A DNA stretch of 43,048 nucleotides from a bacterium. GTDB lineage: Bacteria > Patescibacteriota > Patescibacteriia > Patescibacteriales > XYC2-FULL-47-12. Positions 40,612 through 43,048 of this stretch are shown in pieces; the stretch's first letter is position 1, and the number at the start of each line of letters is the position of its first letter. The position numbers were made by a program, and so were the translations under genes. Location of the stretch: positions 1 to 43,048 of the forward strand of contig JAUYLZ010000019.1 of NCBI GenBank assembly GCA_030698385.1. Reading direction: 5' to 3'. Below the pieces are notes generated by a model. That model did not search any database. It had not been told where the DNA came from and saw only the letters and a list, made by a program, of their open reading frames with translations.

Positions 40612-42258
40612 TTAGTTTTCTTTTACAAATGTAATCACGTCGTCTCCTTCGCTTAACCCGGAGATAACTTCCACGCCTTCATCGCCGCGCAATCCGGTTG
40701 TGATAATTTTTTCGATAACTTCGCCATTTCTTAGCACTTCAACATATTTATCACCATTCCTTGATTTAACAGCGCGCAGTGGAACAAATAAGACATTGTC
40801 TTTCCTGTCGGTATAAATAGTCACATTGGCAGTCATGCCCGGCTTTACTTCATCGTAATTTTCATTAAACTGAGCTTTTACCTGATAATAAACAACGTCT
40901 TGAATAACTGTCTCAGCCGGATCGATAAATACGATCGTGCCGGGGAAAACCCTCTCATCCGTAAAAGCGTCCAGAGTTATATCGGCGCCCTGATTAACGC
41001 TGAGCTTGGTGATGTCTGATTCCGGAATATCAACTTCTATCTCCAACCTGTTATTGCCAATCATTTCAAACACCGCTAAACTCTGGGATGTCTGCTCGCC
41101 GATTTCGTAATTCTTTTCCGTAATAACTCCATTGGTTGGTGCCGTAATTATGGCTTCGTTTAAATTGGCGCGCGCCAAACTCAAAGCCGCTCGGGCCTGA
41201 TCCACAAACGCCTCCTGAGCGCTAATCTCAAAAGAGCGCGGCGGTGATTCTTTCAGAGCTAGCTGAGACTTAGCGACTTGTTCCGCGCTCAGCGCGTCAG
41301 TAATAGCGTCTTGCGCGGCGATAATAGAATCATCATAACTGGCTTTTTTATCCAGCCAATTTGAACGCGCCGTCTGGACTGTATTTTTTGAAGTACTGAT
41401 AGCAGTCTGCTGCGCAGTAATGTTTGATTTTAATGTGTCTAACTCAGTTTGACTCAAGTCAGATGAAGTTAAGGTTGCGTTCAAAACATCAATTGTATCA
41501 GATAATGTGCCGGCCACTAAATCCAAGGTGGATCGAAAACTATCGGCAGCGGTTAACACCGCCTGATCGCTGGCTGAGCTCGTGATACTCAACATCTCCT
41601 TTTTATTATTTTCTAAGACATCGCTTGCGTTATTCTTCGTTTTTTTCAGATTAAAAACAAGATCCGTGCCCAAAATGCCCAAGGTATTTTTAGCGTCATC
41701 ATCTTCTAAAGTATTATTAACAACATCCAGCGCGGTTCCGGCCACGCTTAACTCATTATTAATTTTTATAATCAATGTATCTTTTAAATTCTGAAGTTCC
41801 GCGTTGCTTTTTGTTTTTAGCGCTGTCAGGCTGTTGCGCGCCGACACCACGCCCTGCTGTTTTTGCTCTAAGGTATCTTGCGCCACTTTTACGTCTTCAG
41901 CGGACGCGCCGGCAATGAGCTTGTCATAATCAGCTAAGACTTTTTTTAAATTTGCCTGAGCGTCAACGACTTTGCTCTCCAGCGCTTGTGCTTCCAACCG
42001 CGCGATAATTTGATTTTCAACAACTTCATCACCGACGTTTACCATAATACTTTCAATGCGGCCGGTTATTTTGAAGTTCAGATCAATCCGACCGACTGAT
42101 TCTACCTTTCCGGTCGCCTCAACACTCTGCGTGATTAGCCCGCGCGCAACCTGATATGTAGAGTACTCTATATTAACTTTGGTTGAATTAAAAAAATAAT
42201 AGCCGCCAACGCTAATAGAAATAATAAATATAGTCAGGATTATCTTTACTTTTGACAT
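40612..42258 (-). CDS. Membrane-fusion protein (HlyD/MacA family)
   Basis: An N-terminal anchor (about 4-23) is followed by a lipoyl/barrel-sandwich segment (SVEATGKVESVGRIDLNFKITGRIES.., VGDEVVENQIIARLE), a very long coiled-coil hairpin (about 75-365) and the second lipoyl half with APTNGVITEKNYEIGE. Beta-barrel and membrane-proximal domains end with SGLSEGDDVITF. At 548 residues it is longer than most MacA proteins (about 370), the extra length being coiled coil. It bridges the MacB-like permeases to the cell surface. Confidence 0.94.
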   Translation of the reverse strand: MSKVKIILTIFIISISVGGYYFFNSTKVNIEYSTYQVARGLITQSVEATGKVESVGRIDLNFKITGRIESIMVNVGDEVVENQIIARLEAQALESKVVDAQANLKKVLADYDKLIAGASAEDVKVAQDTLEQKQQGVVSARNSLTALKTKSNAELQNLKDTLIIKINNELSVAGTALDVVNNTLEDDDAKNTLGILGTDLVFNLKKTKNNASDVLENNKKEMLSITSSASDQAVLTAADSFRSTLDLVAGTLSDTIDVLNATLTSSDLSQTELDTLKSNITAQQTAISTSKNTVQTARSNWLDKKASYDDSIIAAQDAITDALSAEQVAKSQLALKESPPRSFEISAQEAFVDQARAALSLARANLNEAIITAPTNGVITEKNYEIGEQTSQSLAVFEMIGNNRLEIEVDIPESDITKLSVNQGADITLDAFTDERVFPGTIVFIDPAETVIQDVVYYQVKAQFNENYDEVKPGMTANVTIYTDRKDNVLFVPLRAVKSRNGDKYVEVLRNGEVIEKIITTGLRGDEGVEVISGLSEGDDVITFVKEN

Positions 42259-42342
42259 AAATTACTTAGTACTTACTAGTATCTCTATATATCATAAATT
42301 TTTTTGCTCAAAATAGCAAATTTTTTATTTTATTTTTAAAAT

Positions 42343-42364
42343 AAAAAACCCGTCATAAACGAGT
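42343..42364 (-). terminator. Terminator of the plsC-like gene
   Basis: On the minus strand, ACTCGT-TTATG-ACGGGT then TTTTTATTTT. Confidence 0.65.
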
Positions 42365-42379
42365 AATATCTATAAAAAA

Positions 42380-43030
42380 CTATTTAACTAAATTCCAAAC
42401 CTGGGCCATTATTGCCTGCGCCAATTCCCTATCATCTAAAAGTTTCCAGCTATCGCGGTAGTCATTGAATGAAAAACTCTTGCCAATATAGGCTCTAATC
42501 TTATTGCGAAACAAAAAAAATCGTAGCGGTGAAATATCGCCGGTGCCGGCAAGATTTATCGGCAGTATCTTCAGATCAGGATACTTGCGCGCCAAATAAG
42601 CTATCCCTGGTCTTGCTTGGCGCTTTTTTTCATCCAGAATCAATCTTCCTTCCGGAAAAATCATGATATTTTTGCCTTGCGTAATTAATTCTTCCGTGCT
42701 TTTTAAAACCTCGCCGATAGTGCCGGACTTCGGCGACACCTGATAGCTGCCAAAACTTCGCAAAATTGGTCCGATAATTGGACGAACCATGTACTTCTCG
42801 TGAGTCATAAAGTAAAAAGGGCAATAAGACAGCACTTCTCGCAATGGCAACACGCTCCCGGCGACAAATGGGTCAAGCCGGCTATGATGGTTTACCATCA
42901 GCAAAAAATTTTTTTCTTTTTTAAGCTTAAGGGCGTTTGCCTTGCCATATACTTTAAAATCAGCAAATATTTTTGTTATTCGCCTGATTGCTATATTGAT
43001 AATACTTTGGTTGATGACTCTGATGTCCAT
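42380..43030 (-). CDS. plsC: 1-acyl-sn-glycerol-3-phosphate acyltransferase-like protein (PlsC)
   Basis: The acyltransferase motif I NHHSRLDPF (H-x4-D), motif II region GSYQVSPKSGTIGE, motif III MIFPEGRLI and motif IV ILPINLAG are all present in a 216-residue protein. The enzyme adds the second acyl chain to lysophosphatidic acid at the inner membrane. The start at 43030 has no Shine-Dalgarno sequence and lies 18 bases from the end of the window, so its promoter is not seen. Confidence 0.92.
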   Translation of the reverse strand: MDIRVINQSIINIAIRRITKIFADFKVYGKANALKLKKEKNFLLMVNHHSRLDPFVAGSVLPLREVLSYCPFYFMTHEKYMVRPIIGPILRSFGSYQVSPKSGTIGEVLKSTEELITQGKNIMIFPEGRLILDEKKRQARPGIAYLARKYPDLKILPINLAGTGDISPLRFFLFRNKIRAYIGKSFSFNDYRDSWKLLDDRELAQAIMAQVWNLVK

Positions 43031-43048
43031 CTTTAACTTTTAGCTAAA

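Noticed and set aside
1..43048. CRISPR array, transposase, integrase, tRNA or attachment site
   Set aside because: No regularly spaced repeats, no recombinase gene and no tRNA-like cloverleaf were seen, so the mobile origin of the NAD block is not demonstrated.

Overview
The window looks like a chromosome segment of a small-genome bacterium of the Patescibacteria/CPR type (Parcubacteria-like). This is inferred from compact genes, DUF2914 and DUF4105-type proteins, a C39-like peptidase with tandem GxxYYxxPxxGxxYYLGRP-type repeats, a MacA/MacB-type exporter, an AI-2E-type permease and the near absence of biosynthetic genes. No rRNA or tRNA gene was seen, so taxonomy cannot be fixed.

Two kinds of gene are interleaved. 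Housekeeping or envelope genes (2.7-13.4 kb, 33.5-38.9 kb, 39.9-43.0 kb) mostly start without a visible Shine-Dalgarno sequence: permease, SurA-N-like protein, secreted beta-helix protein, TypA/BipA, lipoprotein, cold-shock protein, alpha/beta hydrolase, DUF2914 protein, C39-like peptidase, class I aldolase, MacAB-like exporter and PlsC. A second set (0.6-2.4 kb, 13.5-33.4 kb, 39.1 kb) almost always has a strong AGGAG-type site 5-10 nt before the start and long, structured intergenic RNA. That contrast suggests a horizontally acquired or specially expressed block.

The core of the second set is a minus-strand NAD locus. It encodes the whole deamidating salvage route: PncA (nicotinamide to nicotinate), PncB (to NaMN), NadD (to NaAD) and glutamine-dependent NadE (to NAD). 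ADP-ribosylglycohydrolase (DraG type) and Nudix enzymes sit beside these, and an NrtR-type repressor gene lies upstream with GTGTA-N5-TACAC operators. Upstream of the enzymes is a second group: a degraded protein-kinase fold, a VWA protein, a PurA (adenylosuccinate synthetase) paralogue, and two proteins of unknown function sharing an RI(N/D)WNK motif. On the opposite strand is a nucleotidyltransferase with a long helical N-terminus.

The most striking feature is RNA-level. Two hammerhead ribozymes in the same orientation (24491-24542 and 26272-26324) flank the two-gene cassette, each directly preceded by a stable hairpin. NusB/S10 boxA-like sequences (GTTCTTTA/GCTCTTTA) recur between genes beside terminator-like hairpins. 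Two near-identical SAM-I-like (S-box) riboswitches with terminators sit before the beta-helix gene and before a three-gene operon (two unknown proteins and a receiver-domain protein). Together these suggest a locus whose expression is set by promoter repression (NrtR), antitermination, attenuation and ribozyme cleavage.
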